DNA of 13,238 bases from Betaproteobacteria bacterium RIFCSPLOWO2_02_FULL_62_17 (GCA_001770355.1 MEQV01000271.1:1-13238); one strand, 5' to 3'. Shown: positions 1-7,364, numbered from the stretch's first letter. Program-made: numbers and translations. Notes: generated by a model from the sequence alone, not told the origin.

Positions 1-1
1 A

Positions 2-118
2 ATGGTCGAGGTTCTTCGGGCTGACTGGCGGCCGGAGATGTCATGGGCGGAGATCATCGCACTGCGCGATCAACTGGACAAAATGCTGAAGGGGATTCGG
101 AATTCGCGGAACCTTTAA
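2..118 (+). CDS. Small hypothetical protein, N-terminal half of an interrupted frame
   Basis: This is an open frame of 38 codons, from ATG at 2 to TAA at 116-118. It reads through an amphipathic helix-like stretch (SWAEIIALRDQLDKMLKGIR). Only one base precedes the ATG, so the true start may lie outside the window. The frame continues after the stop into the frame at 122-355 without any shift. Both pieces may therefore be one small gene broken by a nonsense codon, or two coupled small genes. I have a loose memory of fused small proteins of this layout (helix, then a Cys-rich segment, then a segment like VSVRATILALNRFGIA) in proteobacterial genomes, but cannot confirm it here. Function is unknown. 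Confidence 0.35.
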   Translation: MVEVLRADWRPEMSWAEIIALRDQLDKMLKGIRNSRNL

Positions 119-121
119 CCC

Positions 122-355
122 GTGACGACCTCGACGCTGTGCCCGTGCTGTAACGAACCCATGGTCCAGGGCGCGGGGGGCGTCTCTGTGCGAGCGACCA
201 TCCTTGCCCTGAATCGCTTCGGCATCGCGCCAGCGAACGAGGTCAAGTTCTTGGAGAGGACCTGGACCAAGCACCGTCGGGAGACCGGGGTCGATCTCAA
301 TGGGAAGCCCCCGCATAGCAGAGCCATGCACGTTGCCGCCAAGGCCGGTGCGTGA
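122..355 (+). CDS. Small Cys-containing hypothetical protein, possibly the C-terminal half of a broken gene
   Basis: This is a 77-codon frame from GTG at 122 to TGA at 353-355, in the same frame as the piece ending at 118, with one codon (CCC) between the TAA and the GTG. Near the N-terminus is a CPCC cluster (residues 7-10), which resembles half of a zinc ribbon. No second Cys pair is present, so a complete zinc site is not supported. A helix-like segment (VSVRATILALNRFGIAP) and a basic region (TWTKHRRETGVDLNGK) follow. No good ribosome binding site precedes the GTG. Translation would depend on reinitiation after the TAA, or the gene is dead. I do not recognise a function. Confidence 0.35.
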   Translation: MTTSTLCPCCNEPMVQGAGGVSVRATILALNRFGIAPANEVKFLERTWTKHRRETGVDLNGKPPHSRAMHVAAKAGA

Positions 356-364
356 TGGCTGGCG

Positions 365-606
365 TTAAACGTCCGCTTTTCGAACCCTTCTACTTCCGCT
401 TCGGGTCATTGCGCCATCTCAGATTTTTCGGTAGCAGGCGCTAAAATCGGATGCGCCGATTACCCCGTTATCACATGTCCAGTGGCAACTCAGGCCGACA
501 AGCCGAAGATCAAATCGAGGCCGTGAGCGGCAGTTCCACATCAGCAAGCTGACCTTCATCGCACCAAACGCTGGGCGGCTCCTTGGGGTCGCTTGCGGAC
601 ATTTAA
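365..606. repeat. Non-coding segment bounded by 12-bp imperfect inverted repeats
   Basis: TTAAACGTCCGC at 365-376 is mirrored by GCGGACATTTAA at 595-606, whose reverse complement is TTAAATGTCCGC; this is one mismatch in 12. The roughly 240 bp between them hold no convincing gene. The one minus-strand frame crossing it (419-652) has no recognisable domain and overlaps the end of the ATPase gene. The right boundary lies 30 bp beyond the stop codon of that ATPase. The structure could be a small non-autonomous mobile element or an interspersed intergenic repeat. No target-site duplication was established, and chance cannot be excluded from one copy. Confidence 0.35.
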
Positions 607-635
607 AAGGATTTGAATTCCGTTGTTCCCATTGT

Positions 636-1760
636 TCAAACGAGCGTAGCAAGCAGCTTCACGGCGGGCGCGACACGCACGCCATCGGGCGTTTGATAGT
701 CCTTGCTTCCGGTCGCGGAAATCTGCCAGGCTTCGGCCTCGGGAAAGCGAGCTTTAAGGTAACGCAGACTGGGGTCCACCTCGGCGTCGCCCCACTTGCA
801 TTCGACCAGCAGGCGCGGATGCCGGTCCTCGACCAGGACGAAGTCCACCTCGCGTCCCTCGATATCACGAAAGTAACGCAGATCCAGATCGCGTCCTTGC
901 GTGTCCTGCTCGAAATGCGTCCACTTGAGTAGATGACAGGCAACCAGGTTTTCGAAGCGCGCAGCCTCCCCCGGGACCACGGTCCAGTCAAGGTGATAAT
1001 GTTTTTGCGCCTTCTTCACCGCGCGGATGCGGGGCGCACCGAACGGCGCCAGGCGGAACAGCGCGAACAACCGCTCGAGCGCGCCGATCCAACTCACCAC
1101 CGCCTTGTGGCTCACCTGCAGGTCCTCACGCAGCGCGTTCATCGACAGCGGCGAGCCGACCAGCTCCGGCAGGCGCAGCATCATCAGTTCCAGGTGTCCG
1201 AGGTCTTGTATGCGTTCCAGCGCAACAATCTCTTCGCGCACCAGCTGCGAGCGGTACTCGCGCGACCAGCGCCGCGCTTGCGTCTTGCTGCCGCCGAGAA
1301 AGGGTTCCGGAAAGCCGCCCAGTTGCAGCAAGTCGTGCAGCTGCGCCGGGCGCGATATGCCGAGTTCGGCCACCGAGAACGGGTGCAACCGCAGCAGGTG
1401 GTAGCGTCCCTGCAGCGAATCGCCGCCGTAGCGGTACAAATCCAGCCGCCCGCTGCCCGTCACCAGGATGCGCTGGCCGCGCGGCCGGCCGTCGTAGAGC
1501 CCCTTCAAATAGTTGCGCCAGCGCCGGTACTTGTGGATTTCGTCGAAGATCCACAGCGCGCCTGGCGGTAACTCGCCCCGCAGGATGCGGTCGCGGTGCG
1601 TTGCGATGTCCCAGTTAAGGTAGGCGGCGCGGGCGCCCGGCAAGCCCAGCGCCAGCGTAGTCTTGCCGACCTGGCGCGGGCCGGCAACAAACACCATCTT
1701 GCGCGCGAGGTCGCGGCGCAAGGCCGCGGCGAGGTAACGTGGCTGGCGCGGTCCGGGCAT
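636..1760 (-). CDS. AAA_14 / DUF4143 family ATPase
   Basis: This 374-residue protein has the layout of the large, poorly understood family of bacterial and archaeal ATPases with an N-terminal AAA_14 domain and a C-terminal DUF4143 domain. Walker A is GPRQVGKT (27-34). Walker B is LWIFDEIHK with D73 and E74. A sensor-like strand RILVTGSGRLD lies at about 97-107. The C-terminus shows a PD-(D/E)xK-like arrangement: D306 in REVDF, then E320 and K322 in VECKW. Active nucleases of this fold use such residues, but nuclease activity in this family is not established. Length is normal and the frame is intact. The ATG lacks a clear Shine-Dalgarno sequence. It is a single gene on the strand opposite to its neighbours, next to repeat-like DNA, so recent acquisition is plausible. 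Its biological role is unknown. Confidence 0.85.
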   Translation of the reverse strand: MPGPRQPRYLAAALRRDLARKMVFVAGPRQVGKTTLALGLPGARAAYLNWDIATHRDRILRGELPPGALWIFDEIHKYRRWRNYLKGLYDGRPRGQRILVTGSGRLDLYRYGGDSLQGRYHLLRLHPFSVAELGISRPAQLHDLLQLGGFPEPFLGGSKTQARRWSREYRSQLVREEIVALERIQDLGHLELMMLRLPELVGSPLSMNALREDLQVSHKAVVSWIGALERLFALFRLAPFGAPRIRAVKKAQKHYHLDWTVVPGEAARFENLVACHLLKWTHFEQDTQGRDLDLRYFRDIEGREVDFVLVEDRHPRLLVECKWGDAEVDPSLRYLKARFPEAEAWQISATGSKDYQTPDGVRVAPAVKLLATLV

Positions 1761-1948
1761 GCCAAAAGGCTACCCGATTTTTTGCCTATAGTCAAAATTT
1801 CAGGTGTGTGATTTTGCCATGGGGAGAAAATGCACGGACGCCGTTCCAGGCTGGATAAACCGGGTCGTTACTCCCTCGCGTCGGGTTTACGGCAACCTGT
1901 GTAACATATCGCGCTCGTTCAATTGGAATCAGATTTCAGGGGGAGTTT

Positions 1949-2875
1949 ATGAAGATTGTCGTATTTGGGCCGGATCGCCGCGTCGGCGCGCTGGAAGGCA
2001 GCAAGGTGATCGATTTGAATCGTGTCGATTCGAGCATTTCGGCGCAGTTGCAGGCCATGATCGCGGCGGGGAAACCGGCTCTCGAAGCTGCAAAAAAGGC
2101 CATCGCCAAAGCCAGCGGCGACGCGGTTCAGGACGCCGCCAAGGTAAAGCTGCATGCGCCCTGGCCAGGCAAGCGTATCGCCATGGTGGGCGGCAATTAC
2201 GCCGACCACCTTGCCGGCATGGAGGCCAATCAGCACGGCACGCCGCTGACCGGCGATGCCATTCAGAAAGCCTTTGAGGTTGCCCGCAGCAAAGGCCACT
2301 GGGGATTCTGGAAAGTGCTGGACGAAGTAGCCGGCAATGGCGACGAGATTCCTTTCCCGAATAAGACCAAGTACCTGGATTATGAAGGCGAGATCGCCAT
2401 CGTCATCGGCAAGCGCGGCAAGGACATCGCCGCATCGCAGGTCGGCGATTATGTCTGGGGCGTCACCCTGGTCAATGACTGGAGTTGCCGCGATGGCGGG
2501 GGCGTGCCGCGCACCATGAGCTACAACGGCGCGAAGAATTTCGACCGCTCCTGCACCATCGGCCCTTGCATCGTGGTGGGCGAGCTCGACTGCCAGAACG
2601 TCGATGCCCAGACCAAGGTGAACGGCCAGGTGCGCCAGAGCTTCAACAGTAGGGACATGATTTTCAAATTCGGCGAGGTGCTGGAGTTCCTGTCGAAGGA
2701 TTTCACCTTCGTGCCAGGGGACATCATCAGCGGCGGGACCGCCAAAGGTACGGCGGCCGACCAGACCAAGAAAAACGCCGACGGCACGCGGCCGACGGAG
2801 CTGTTTCTCAAGCCGGGTGACAGCGTCGAGGTTTCCTCGCCTCAGATCGGCAGCATCGCCAACAAGCTGGTCTAG
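1949..2875 (+). CDS. Fumarylacetoacetate hydrolase family protein
   Basis: The 308-residue protein belongs to the FAH fold, whose members hydrolyse, decarboxylate or isomerise 2-oxo and beta-diketo acids using a divalent metal. An N-terminal domain (about 1-75) precedes the catalytic core. The core contains VGGNYADHLAGME, then YEGEIAIVIGK with E146 and E148, and VNDWSCRD with D177. E146, E148 and D177 are the expected metal ligands. SRDMIFKFGEVLEFLS and PGDIISGGTAKG follow, the typical C-terminal motifs. The ATG is well placed behind GGGGGAG. The substrate cannot be told from sequence; candidates include acylpyruvates, fumarylpyruvate and catechol meta-cleavage intermediates. The next gene, 102 nt downstream on the same strand, is a membrane hydrolase and gives no pathway clue. 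Cytosolic; the family assignment is firm and the specific activity is open. Confidence 0.9.
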   Translation: MKIVVFGPDRRVGALEGSKVIDLNRVDSSISAQLQAMIAAGKPALEAAKKAIAKASGDAVQDAAKVKLHAPWPGKRIAMVGGNYADHLAGMEANQHGTPLTGDAIQKAFEVARSKGHWGFWKVLDEVAGNGDEIPFPNKTKYLDYEGEIAIVIGKRGKDIAASQVGDYVWGVTLVNDWSCRDGGGVPRTMSYNGAKNFDRSCTIGPCIVVGELDCQNVDAQTKVNGQVRQSFNSRDMIFKFGEVLEFLSKDFTFVPGDIISGGTAKGTAADQTKKNADGTRPTELFLKPGDSVEVSSPQIGSIANKLV

Positions 2876-2977
2876 ATGAGACCGCCGTCGCATAAATCTC
2901 GCGCCGGCTGTTGGAAGCAGCGCGGCAAGCTTTTGGCCGCGCGGTCCTAGCCGCAGGTTACAGGCGCCCGGGCCACC

Positions 2978-3802
2978 ATGGCGCTTTCGCATTGGCGCGC
3001 CCGGCTGGCACAGTGGTCGCCGGCGGCGCGCAAGCGCGTGGTCGGCTCGCTGCTCGCTTTGGGCGTGATCGCCGCAATCATTGCCGGGCCGCAGGCGCAG
3101 GGCGGCTACGTCAACTTTGCCGATAAGCGCGATTGCCTGGGCGTGCCCAACTTCGCCGATGTCGTTTCCAATTTTGGGTTTCTGCTGGTGGGCTTATACG
3201 GCCTGTGGCACCTGCGACGGCCGCGCCCCACTGCGTTTGTCGAGGCATTCGAAATCAGCATCTATCGCTGGCTGTTTCTCGGTGTGGTGTTGACCGCGAT
3301 GGGTTCCTCCTATTTTCATTGGGCCCCGCATAACGAAAGCCTTTTCTGGGATCGTTTGCCGATCACCATCGTGCTGATGACGCTCCTGTGTGCCACCTTC
3401 GCCGAGAGAGTCGAGATTGAATTCGCGCGCCGCTGGTTCGTACCACTGCTGGTGATCGGGCCCGCTGCCGCGCTTCACTGGCGCTGGACGGTGTCGCTGG
3501 GCGCCGAGGACCTGCGCTTCTATGGGCTGGCTCAATATCTGACCTTATCGATCGTTGTCGTTCTTCACGTCTTTCCCTCCCGCTACCGCGCTGCGCCTTG
3601 GATCCTCCGGGGCATAGTCATTTATGCAATCGCCAAAGTGTTTGAGAGTTATGACAACGAGGTTCTGTGGATGACCGCCGGTGCGATCAGCGGCCACACC
3701 GCCAAGCACCTCTTCGCGGCCGGGGGATTGCTGTGCATTGTTATGTATCTCACGCGCAGGCAGCGTGTAGCGCACGCGGACATCGACAAAAATACTCAAT
3801 AA
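2978..3802 (+). CDS. Alkaline ceramidase-like membrane hydrolase (CREST superfamily)
   Basis: The 274-residue protein has about seven hydrophobic segments, beginning around residues 22-40 (VVGSLLALGVIAAIIAGP). It matches the alkaline ceramidase/phytoceramidase branch of CREST membrane hydrolases, which are zinc-dependent amidases acting on lipids. A DxxDCLGVPNFADVVSN-like lead-in (YVNFADKRDCLGVPNFADV) is present. The active-site set is complete: S110 and H114 in GSSYFH, D125 in WDRLP, and H240 and H244 in GHTAKH. The spacings of 4, 11 and HxxxH match those I know for human ACER3 (S77, H81, D92, H217, H221). The start ATG has no strong ribosome binding site. The substrate in this organism is unknown; ceramides are rare in betaproteobacteria, so another lipid amide is possible. 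It may be cotranscribed with the FAH-family gene 102 nt upstream. Confidence 0.8.
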   Translation: MALSHWRARLAQWSPAARKRVVGSLLALGVIAAIIAGPQAQGGYVNFADKRDCLGVPNFADVVSNFGFLLVGLYGLWHLRRPRPTAFVEAFEISIYRWLFLGVVLTAMGSSYFHWAPHNESLFWDRLPITIVLMTLLCATFAERVEIEFARRWFVPLLVIGPAAALHWRWTVSLGAEDLRFYGLAQYLTLSIVVVLHVFPSRYRAAPWILRGIVIYAIAKVFESYDNEVLWMTAGAISGHTAKHLFAAGGLLCIVMYLTRRQRVAHADIDKNTQ

Positions 3803-3826
3803 TTCAAGCACATTGATGCTATTTCC

Positions 3827-3855
3827 CTGGCAGTTTGGGAGTGTTCAGGTAAAAT
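3827..3855 (+). promoter_or_regulatory. Sigma70-type promoter of tRNA-Leu
   Basis: A -35 element CTGGCA (3827-3832, 4 of 6 to consensus) and a -10 element TAAAAT (3850-3855, 5 of 6) are separated by exactly 17 nt. A GC-rich discriminator follows, as is usual for stable-RNA promoters, and the tRNA begins 31 nt after the -10. It may also supply transcripts that run on into tig. Confidence 0.6.
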
Positions 3856-3886
3856 GCCGGGCGTGGCGGACTCGGCTGGTTGAGCG

Positions 3887-3971
3887 GCGAGGGTGGCGGA
3901 ATTGGTAGACGCACTGGATTTAGGTTCCAGCGCCGCAAGGCGTGGGGGTTCGAGTCCCTTCCTTCGCACCA
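3887..3971 (+). tRNA. tRNA-Leu, anticodon UAG
   Basis: The cloverleaf is complete. The acceptor arm pairs GCGAGGG (3887-3893) with CCTTCGC (3961-3967), with one G-T pair. The discriminator is A3968 and CCA (3969-3971) is encoded. The anticodon stem CTGGA/TCCAG encloses loop TTTAGGT, with anticodon TAG at 3921-3923, which reads CUA and other CUN codons. A long variable arm (GCCGCAAGGC core) marks it as a class II leucine tRNA. A tRNA-Leu directly before tig is a familiar arrangement in betaproteobacteria. Confidence 0.97.
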
Positions 3972-3988
3972 GGCGCCCGCATCAAGTA

Positions 3989-4009
3989 CGGGGCAAGTCC
4001 CCGATTTTT
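3989..4009 (+). terminator. Weak hairpin with T-run between tRNA-Leu and tig
   Basis: CGGGG (3989-3993) pairs with CCCCG (3999-4003) across a 5-nt loop and is followed by A and five T residues (4005-4009). Five base pairs is short for an intrinsic terminator. It may define the tRNA 3' end or terminate only part of the transcripts. The rest continue into tig, for which I see no clear separate promoter in the 69 nt between the two genes. Confidence 0.45.
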
Positions 4010-4040
4010 CGGTAAAAACAGGAAGCAAGACAGGACAGGA

Positions 4041-5348
4041 ATGCAGACAAATCTGGAAACTCTGAGCCAGCTTGAGCGCCGGCTGACCATGGCGGTTCCC
4101 GCGCAGGAAATCGACAAGGAAATCGAAGAACGGCTTAAAAAGCTTTCCCGCACGGTGCGCATGCACGGGTTTCGTCCCGGCAAGGTACCGCTGAAAATCG
4201 TCGCGCAGCAGTACGGACCGCAGGTGCGTTCTGAAGTCATTGGCGACGCGGTGCAAAAGGCCTTCGACCGGGCGGTCGAGGAGAACAAACTGCGCGTGGC
4301 GGGCAATCCGAGGATCGAACCCAATGTCGTCGAGGATACTTCGCAGCTTTCCTTTGCGGCGACCTTCGAGGTCTATCCGGAACTCAAGCTGGGCGACATT
4401 TCCGGTGTAAGACTTGAGAAGCCGGTGTTGGCGGTGAACGACGCCGACGTGGTCCGCACCCTGGAGGTATTGCGCAAGCAGCGCGTGGCCTACGTTCCGG
4501 CTGAACGCGCCGCGCAGGCGCAAGACCGAGTCACGGTGGATTTCACCGGACGCATCGATGGCGCGGAATTCGCAGGCGGCAAGGGCAGCGACGTTCAGGT
4601 GGTGCTCGGCGAAGGACGCATGCTGGAGGGATTCGAGTCCAATATCACGGGCATGGTGGCCGGCCAGTCGAAAACCTTTGAGGTGAAATTCCCGGAGAAC
4701 TACGGCAATAAGGATCTGGCGGGCAAGACCGCGAGTTTTGAAGTAAAGGCCAGCAAGGTCGAGGCGCCGGTGCTGCCCGCGCTGGACGCCGAATTCGCCA
4801 AGGCCCTCGGTGTCGCCGATGGCGACACGGAAAAAATGCGCATCGAGGTGCGCGCCAATGTCGAGCGCGAGGTGAAAAAACGCATCGAGGCGGATATCAA
4901 GCAAAAGGCGATGCAGGCCCTGCTCGATTCCACTCAGCTGGAACTGCCCAAGTCGCTGGTGGCGATGGAGATGCAGCGCCTGGTGCAATCCACGCGCAGC
5001 GATCTGGAAGCGCGCGGCGTGAAACTGGACCAGTTGCCGATCAATCCCGAGCTGTTCGAGGCGCAGGCCAAGCGCCGCGTCGGTCTGGGGCTGATCATCG
5101 GCGAACTGGTGAGCGCGAAGCAACTCGCGCCCAAGGACGAGCAGATCCGCACGCTGGTTGAAGACTATGCGCAAACCTATGAGCAGCCAGGCGAAATGGT
5201 AAGATGGCTGTACTCGGAACGGCAACGGCTCGCGGAATTCGAGGGTTTGGCAATTGAGTCCAATGTCGTTGCCTGGGTCCTGCAGAACGCGAAGGTCGAG
5301 GAAAAAGCTGTTTCGTTCGATGAATTCATGAACAAGGCGGCGGCATGA
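4041..5348 (+). CDS. tig: Trigger factor, ribosome-associated chaperone and peptidyl-prolyl isomerase
   Basis: Trigger factor binds the ribosome at the tunnel exit and shields nascent chains. At 435 residues it has normal length. The frame stays open back into the tRNA, but ATG 4041 is chosen because MQTNLETLSQLERRL is the usual N-terminus and AGGACAGGA lies just before it. The N-terminal ribosome-binding domain has the signature loop GFRPGK (43-48), where the third loop residue is Pro instead of the E. coli Lys46. The FKBP-type PPIase domain spans about 155-240 (DRVTVDFTGRIDG to FEVKASKVE). The helical C-terminal chaperone domain fills the rest. Its stop overlaps the clpP start (ATGA), indicating translational coupling within a tig-clpP-clpX operon. 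Confidence 0.97.
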   Translation: MQTNLETLSQLERRLTMAVPAQEIDKEIEERLKKLSRTVRMHGFRPGKVPLKIVAQQYGPQVRSEVIGDAVQKAFDRAVEENKLRVAGNPRIEPNVVEDTSQLSFAATFEVYPELKLGDISGVRLEKPVLAVNDADVVRTLEVLRKQRVAYVPAERAAQAQDRVTVDFTGRIDGAEFAGGKGSDVQVVLGEGRMLEGFESNITGMVAGQSKTFEVKFPENYGNKDLAGKTASFEVKASKVEAPVLPALDAEFAKALGVADGDTEKMRIEVRANVEREVKKRIEADIKQKAMQALLDSTQLELPKSLVAMEMQRLVQSTRSDLEARGVKLDQLPINPELFEAQAKRRVGLGLIIGELVSAKQLAPKDEQIRTLVEDYAQTYEQPGEMVRWLYSERQRLAEFEGLAIESNVVAWVLQNAKVEEKAVSFDEFMNKAAA

Positions 5349-6031
5349 ACTGGTCTGGTGGACTGACTCCGATGGCGGGGACGCGGGACATGGAGCCGCG
5401 AGGGCATGACGGGGCGCTCGCGCCGCGCGGGCTTGGTCTCGTGCCCATGGTCATCGAGCAAAGCGGGCGCGGCGAGCGCGCCTACGACATTTATTCGCGG
5501 CTCCTCAAGGAGCGCGTGGTGTTCCTGGTGGGGCCGGTCAACGAGGTCACCGCCAACCTGATCGTCGCGCAGCTCCTGTTCCTTGAATCCGACAATCCCG
5601 ACAAGGATATTTCCTTCTATATCAATTCGCCGGGAGGTTCGGTGTCCGCGGGCCTTGCGATCTATGACACCATGCAATTCGTCAAACCGGACGTTTCCAC
5701 GCTGTGCGTGGGCCAGGCGGCGAGCATGGGCGCCCTGTTGCTGGCTGCGGGCGCCAAGGACAAGCGCTTTTGCCTGCCCAATTCGCGTGTCATGATTCAC
5801 CAGCCAATGGGCGGTTTTCAGGGACAAGCCTCGGACATCGAAATCCATGCCAGGGAAATCCTGTTCCTGAAGCAGCGGCTGAATGAGATCATGTCCAAGC
5901 ACAGCGGCAAGGACGTAGCGCAGATCGAGCTAGACACCGACAGGGATAATTTCCTGTCCGCCGATGAGGCGGTGAGCTATGGTCTTGTGGATCGGGTGCT
6001 GACCGCGCGTGAGGACGCGAAGGCGGCTTAG
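5345..6031 (+). CDS. clpP: ATP-dependent Clp protease proteolytic subunit
   Basis: ClpP forms the tetradecameric serine protease barrel that degrades substrates unfolded by ClpX or ClpA. The catalytic triad is present: S127 in GQAASMGA, H152 in VMIHQPMGG and D201 in DTDRDN. The spacings of 25 and 74 are identical to E. coli S111-H136-D185. The oligomerisation and oxyanion segments (INSPGGSVSAG) are intact. With the start at 5345 it has 228 residues, and the part before LVPMVIEQ is about twice as long as the E. coli propeptide. ATG 5372 or 5390 would give shorter proteins. I keep 5345 because it overlaps the tig stop by ATGA and follows AAGGCGG. The leader is probably removed by self-processing. 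Confidence 0.96.
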   Translation: MNWSGGLTPMAGTRDMEPRGHDGALAPRGLGLVPMVIEQSGRGERAYDIYSRLLKERVVFLVGPVNEVTANLIVAQLLFLESDNPDKDISFYINSPGGSVSAGLAIYDTMQFVKPDVSTLCVGQAASMGALLLAAGAKDKRFCLPNSRVMIHQPMGGFQGQASDIEIHAREILFLKQRLNEIMSKHSGKDVAQIELDTDRDNFLSADEAVSYGLVDRVLTAREDAKAA

Positions 6032-6051
6032 GCAAGAGGATCGGAGACATA

Positions 6052-7317
6052 ATGGCGGAAAAGGCGAGCGGCGAGAAACTTCTCTACTGTTCCTTTTGCG
6101 GCAAGAGCCAGCATGAGGTGAGGAAACTCATCGCCGGTCCGTCCGTGTTCATCTGCGACGAGTGCATCGAGCTTTGCAATGACATCATCCGCGAGGAAAG
6201 CAGCGCGGACAAGAGCGGCAAGCCGGTCAAATCCGATTTGCCCACGCCGCGCGAGATCTGCCAGATTCTCGATGAGTACGTGATCGGCCAGGAGCAGGCA
6301 AAGAAGATCCTGTCGGTTGCGGTCTACAATCATTACAAGCGCCTGAAGCACCTTGCCAAGAGCGATGAAGTCGAACTGGCGAAATCCAATATTCTTCTGG
6401 TGGGGCCGACCGGATCGGGGAAGACGCTGCTCGCCCAGACCCTGGCGCGCCTGCTTAACGTGCCCTTCGTCATCGCCGATGCCACCACGCTCACCGAGGC
6501 GGGCTATGTCGGCGAGGATGTCGAGAACATCATTCAGAAGCTGCTGCAGAACTGCGATTACGACGTCGACAAGGCCAAGCGCGGCATCGTATACATAGAC
6601 GAGATCGACAAGATTTCGCGCAAGTCCGACAACCCTTCGATTACCCGCGATGTTTCAGGCGAGGGTGTGCAGCAGGCGCTGCTCAAATTGATCGAAGGAA
6701 CCATTGCCTCTGTGCCGCCCCAGGGCGGCAGGAAGCATCCGAACCAGGATTTCGTTCAGGTCGACACCACCAATATTCTATTCATCTGCGGCGGCGCCTT
6801 CGACGGACTGGAGAAGATCATACGCGGCCGCTCCGAAAAAGCCGGCATCGGCTTTGGCGCCGATGTGCGCAGCTTGCGCGACGCCAAGGATATCGGCGCG
6901 ATACTGCGCACCGTCGAACCCGAGGACCTGATCAAATTCGGCCTGATCCCCGAATTTGTCGGGCGGCTCCCGGTGGTCGCGACCCTCGAGGAACTCGATG
7001 AAAAGGCGCTGATCCAGATTTTGACCGAGCCGAAGAACGCGCTCATCAAGCAGTATCAGAAGCTGTTTCTCATGGAAGGCGCGGAACTCGAAGTGCGTCC
7101 CGCCGGCCTGAATGCCATCGCGAAAAAGGCGCTCGCCCGCAAGACCGGCGCGCGCGGCCTGCGCTCGATTATCGAACAGGTGCTGCTTGAGACCATGTTT
7201 GAACTGCCCACGCAGGAGAGCGTCATCAAGGTGGTGGTGGATGAGTCGACCGTCATCGGCGAAGGCAAGCCGCTGCTTATTTATTCCGACCCTCCGAAGG
7301 TGGCGGGGTCCGCCTGA
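6052..7317 (+). CDS. clpX: ATP-dependent Clp protease ATP-binding subunit
   Basis: ClpX is the hexameric AAA+ unfoldase that recognises tagged proteins and feeds them into ClpP. At 421 residues it is full length. The N-terminal zinc-binding domain has C13, C16, C35 and C38. Walker A is GPTGSGKT (118-125). The pore loop GYVGED has Y152. Walker B is VYIDEIDK with D183 and E184. The RKH substrate loop is at 227-229, and IGF (266-268) is the tripeptide that docks into ClpP. The GARGLR sensor-2 motif is near the C-terminus. All functional loops are conserved, so a normal ClpXP partnership is expected. GGAG lies 5 nt before the ATG, and the gene follows clpP by 20 nt. Confidence 0.97.
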   Translation: MAEKASGEKLLYCSFCGKSQHEVRKLIAGPSVFICDECIELCNDIIREESSADKSGKPVKSDLPTPREICQILDEYVIGQEQAKKILSVAVYNHYKRLKHLAKSDEVELAKSNILLVGPTGSGKTLLAQTLARLLNVPFVIADATTLTEAGYVGEDVENIIQKLLQNCDYDVDKAKRGIVYIDEIDKISRKSDNPSITRDVSGEGVQQALLKLIEGTIASVPPQGGRKHPNQDFVQVDTTNILFICGGAFDGLEKIIRGRSEKAGIGFGADVRSLRDAKDIGAILRTVEPEDLIKFGLIPEFVGRLPVVATLEELDEKALIQILTEPKNALIKQYQKLFLMEGAELEVRPAGLNAIAKKALARKTGARGLRSIIEQVLLETMFELPTQESVIKVVVDESTVIGEGKPLLIYSDPPKVAGSA

Positions 7318-7364
7318 ATGGAGTTTTCCCGGGGGATCATGCCATTTCCCCTTCTGTTTGACGG

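Noticed and set aside
364..370. GTTAAAC as an integron attC core site after the small frame
   Set aside because: It fits GTTRRRY, but no partner RYYYAAC site with inner arms and no integrase gene were found, so a cassette is not supported.
419..652. Minus-strand frame of 77 codons within the 365-606 segment
   Set aside because: Its start has no ribosome binding site, its translation shows no domain and it overlaps the ATPase gene end. It more likely comes from repeat DNA.
1919..2992. 357-codon open frame antisense to the FAH-family gene
   Set aside because: The plus-strand product has family motifs and a strong ribosome binding site. The antisense frame has neither.
3942..4040. Upstream extension of tig to a GTG inside the tRNA
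   Set aside because: It would translate the tRNA 3' half. The family N-terminus and ribosome binding site support ATG 4041.
3819..5225. 468-codon open frame antisense to tig and the tRNA
   Set aside because: It runs through a tRNA gene and opposite trigger factor, and has no recognisable motifs. It is a shadow of GC-rich codon use.
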